From: Lucinisca nassula
Taxonomy: Eukaryota; Mollusca; Bivalvia; Lucinida; Lucinidae
DNA: 64,000 nt
Assembly (NCBI GenBank): GCA_963580285.1
Contig: OY757011.1
Span: 202,447,644 to 202,511,643 of the forward strand
Direction of reading: 5' to 3'
Part shown: piece after piece, positions 61,060 to 64,000 of the stretch
Layout: every line of letters starts with the position of its first letter
Numbering within the stretch: the first letter of the stretch is position 1
Position numbers and translations under genes: made by a program
Notes under the pieces: model-generated
Database searches by the model: none
Told to the model about the DNA's origin: nothing
What the model saw: the letters and a program-made list of their open reading frames with translations, nothing else

Positions 61060-63113
61060 GTGGTTTATACCATATATAGGCAAGGTGCCCATCTTGGTCA
61101 TGTGACAACTCTATCACGAATGATGTTTAATTGCCTCACCCCAACAGAGGCTTTTCATGTAATTTGGTTTCAATCAGCACAGCTCTTTTACTGGAGAAAA
61201 AGATAAAAATACTGAATCTGAGCCATCCAAGACAAAGGTCAGTAATGACCTTGACCTTTGGAATTGATACACTTCCATTCAGCTAACTGCAAATATAATT
61301 TTTGATGTCACAGCCTACCAGGCAATCAGAAATATCCACTACTTTGCCATTTTTCCATACAAATGTCTAATTGACCAAATTTGACCTTGACATAAAACAG
61401 GTCAAAGTCAACCAAAGGTCATCATTTGAACAAACTTGCTCGCCAGAGTCCCTGATGCTGCATACCAAGTTTCAAGATCATCGGCCATTCGGTTTTTGAG
61501 AAGAAAATTTTTAAACGGTTTAACCATATAGGGGCATGGCGGCCCATATTGGTCATGTGACCCAGTCCTCACGAACAAACTTTCGTTCCCTCATTCCATG
61601 GAGGCTCCACATGTAATTTGGTTTCAACTGGCAAAGTTGTTTAAGTGAAGAAGGAAATAAAAATACTGAATCTGAGCCAGCCTGGACAAAGATCGGTAAA
61701 TGACCTTGACCTTTGGAACTGATAAACTTCCATTCAGCTGATTGTAAATACCATTTCTGATGCCACTAGCTAATATACAATCATAAAAATCCACTGTTAG
61801 CCATCTTTCCATACAAATGTCTAAGTGACAAAATTTGATCTTGACCTAAAACAGGTGAAGGTCAACCAAAGGTCATCATTTGAACAAATTTGGTAGGGCC
61901 AGAGTCCCTGATGCTGCATACCAAGTTTCAAGATCATCGGCCGTTCGGTTCTTGAGAAGAAAATTTTTAAAGGTTTTTACCATATATGGGCATGGCGGCC
62001 ATATCGGTCATGTGACCGTGTCCTCATGAACAAACTTTCGTTCCCTCATTCCATAGAGGCTCCACATGTAATTTGGTTTCAACTGGCCGAGTAGTTGAGT
62101 GTAGAAGATAAAAATACTGAATCTGAGGCGTCCTGGACAAAGGTTCGTAAATGACCTTGACCTTTGGAACTGATAAACTTTCATTCAGCTGATTGTAAAT
62201 ACTATTTCTGATGCTACTAGCTAATATACAATCTGAAAAATCCACTGTTTTGCAATTTTTCCATACAAATGTCTAAGTGACCAAATTTGACCTTGACGTA
62301 AAACAGGTCAAGGTCAACCAAAGGTCATCATTTGAACAAACTTGGCAGGACCAGAGTCCCTAATGCTGCATACCTAGTTTCAATATCATCGGCAGTTCAA
62401 TTCTTGAGAAGAAGATTTTTAAAGGTTTTTACCATATATGGGAATTGAAGCAATATTGGCTATGAGGCCCAGTCCTCACGAACACACTTTCGTTCCCTCA
62501 TTCCATAGAGGCTCCACATGTAATTTGGTTTCAATTGACCAAGTAGTTTAAGTGAAGAAGAAGATAAAAATACAGAATCTGAGCCGTCCTTGACATAGGT
62601 CGGTAAATGACCTGGACCTTTGAAACTGATAAACTTCCATTCAGCTGATTGAAAATGCCATTTCTGATGCCACTAGCTAATATACAATCAGAAAAATCCA
62701 CTGTTTTGCCATTTTTCCATACAAATGTCTAAGTGACCAAATTTGACCTTTACGTAAAACAGGTCTAGGCGAACCAAAGGTCATCATTTGAACCAACTTG
62801 GTAGGGCCCGTATCCCCGATGCTGCATACTAAGTTTCAAGTTTCAAGGCTATTCGGTGCATGAGAAGAAGATTTTAAAGGTTTTACCTTATATGGGCATG
62901 GCGGCCATATTGGTTAAGTGACCAAGTCCTCCCGAACAAACTTTTGTTCCCCCTTCCCATCGAGGCTCCGCATGTAATTTGGTTTCAATTGGACAAGTAG
63001 TTTCAGAGGAGATGTTGTTTGAAAATGTTGACGACGCAGACGACGACGACGGACGACGGGCCAATGCCTAAACTATAAGCACCCCGGAACCTTCGGCTCT
63101 GGTGAGCTAAAAA
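61060..63113 (-). repeat. compound tandem-repeat element, about 455-bp units
   Basis: Unit landmarks (CATATATGGGCATGG and variants) at 61069, 61524, 61981, 62433 and 62887, about 455 bp apart. Each unit holds CATGTAATTTGGTTTCAA, GACCTTGACCTTTGGAACTG, CATACAAATGTCTAAGTGAC and TTTCAAGATCATCGGCC. The plus-strand right end is GACGACGACGGACGACGGGC then CTTCGGCTCTGGTGAGCTAA, i.e. on the minus strand it starts with the AGCTCACC hairpin. No protein frame. Confidence 0.78.
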
Positions 63114-64000
63114 TATATGCTATTTTGACTTTTTCCCATATAAAAGTCTCTGTGACCAAATTTAACCTTGCCGTAAATTGGGTCAAGGTCGTCCGAGGGT
63201 CATCATTTTAGCAAACTATGATGGCCCCAAGCCCAAATGCCACATACCAAGTTTCATCACCATCGGCCCACTGGTTCAGGAGGAGAAGATTTTTTAAGGG
63301 TTTTTACCTTATATTGACATAGCGGCGATCTTGGTCATGTGACCAAACTCAAATCAATTAAATTTCATTTCCTTGTTCTAAAATGTTTTCAGACAAAATT
63401 TGGTTGCAAAGGGCCTAGTGGTTTCAGTGAAACAAATTTTTAGTTTTCATATCTGAATTACCTTGGGCCAAGGTCTAGGAATAACCTTGATCTTGAAAAC
63501 TAGTGTAGTTTCACTAGCACATTTTGCCCACCGCATTTACTAATTTTCAGGCCACAGGCTGCAATAGTTTAAAAAATATGCTGTTTTGACTATTTCCCAT
63601 ACAAAAATCTATGTAACCAAATTTGACCTTGGCGTAAAATGGGTTAGGGTCATCCGAGGGTCATCATTTTAGCAAACTATGATGGGCCCGAGTCCCTGAT
63701 GTTACATACCCAGTTTCATCACAATCTGCCCACTGGTTCAGGAGAAGAAGATTTCTTAAGGGTTTTTACCTTATATGGGCATGGAGGCCAGCTTGGTCAT
63801 GTGACCTGAACTTTTGTTCCCCCATCCCATGGATGCTCCACATGAAATTTGACTTCAATCGGCCCAGCAGCTTTGGAGGAGAAGTCATTTGAAAATGTTG
63901 ACGCCGTCCCGGACGCGGACGCCGGACGACGGACGGCGGATCACTGCCTATACTATAAGCTCCCCGTAGTCTTCGGCTCTGGTGAGCTAAAAATAAGGCT
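63114..64000 (-). repeat. second compound tandem-repeat element of the same class, cut by window edge or abutting
   Basis: Two units of about 460 bp (landmarks 63308 and 63770) with ACCAAATTTAACCTTGCCGT, GTCATCATTTTAGCAAACTA and CACTGGTTCAGGAGAAGAAG, ending GGACGCGGACGCCGGACGAC then TTCGGCTCTGGTGAGCTAAA. It is more diverged from 61060-63113 than the latter's units are from each other. Confidence 0.72.

Overview
This is a eukaryotic, AT-rich, very repeat-dense genomic window that looks like bivalve mollusc DNA. Supporting signs are long introns crowded with short palindromic elements, compound tandem-repeat elements beginning with a GCTCACC-type hairpin, a Penelope-like retroelement, SINEs with AAAC tails, and a divergent intronless Cys-loop receptor of the kind molluscs have multiplied. 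The species cannot be read from the sequence. Most of the 64 kb is mobile-element sequence of several age layers; only two host genes are convincing.

Gene 1 (3377-21612, + strand) is the C-terminal half of a phospholipase B-like gene, closest in motif content to PLBD1. Five exons (3377-3577, 7158-7298, 12242-12427, 17325-17431, 21430-21612) have AG/GT borders, compatible phases (1,1,1,0) and a final stop; the upstream exons, with the signal peptide and the catalytic cysteine, lie left of the window. Gene 2 (59016-60377, + strand) is one uninterrupted 453-codon reading frame for a pentameric ligand-gated ion channel subunit of the nicotinic-receptor type, preceded by a 91-bp satellite array.

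Element layers: (i) TTAA-flanked miniature elements of four unrelated terminal types, called here TTAA-I to TTAA-IV; (ii) TA-flanked pogo/Tigger-like MITEs; (iii) foldback elements FB-A and FB-B built on a hairpin with core GAACCGCCTCGATGAGGCGG; (iv) two broken mariner copies; (v) one RT-bearing but broken Penelope-like element (PLE) and several 5'-truncated relatives; (vi) an AAAC-tailed SINE and two tRNA-headed SINEs nested inside copies of it; (vii) a Ty3/gypsy-like remnant with primer-binding site and gag pieces; (viii) large compound tandem-repeat elements (9.9-11.5, 16-17, 18.1-20.2, 30.6-32.5, 38.8-41.5 and 61-64 kb); (ix) a 27-bp-TIR element at 43993-45954 carrying a near-identical 383-bp tandem array.

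The window also holds an old local duplication (about 29333-34770 and 37205-42434). Its two copies differ by later insertions, which gives clean empty sites. The most interesting structural theme is that two long hairpin modules recur inside element families with different termini, as if hairpin cores are exchanged between families or captured by different transposase systems. I saw no CRISPR array, operon, rRNA gene or free-standing tRNA gene, and no new multi-gene system.
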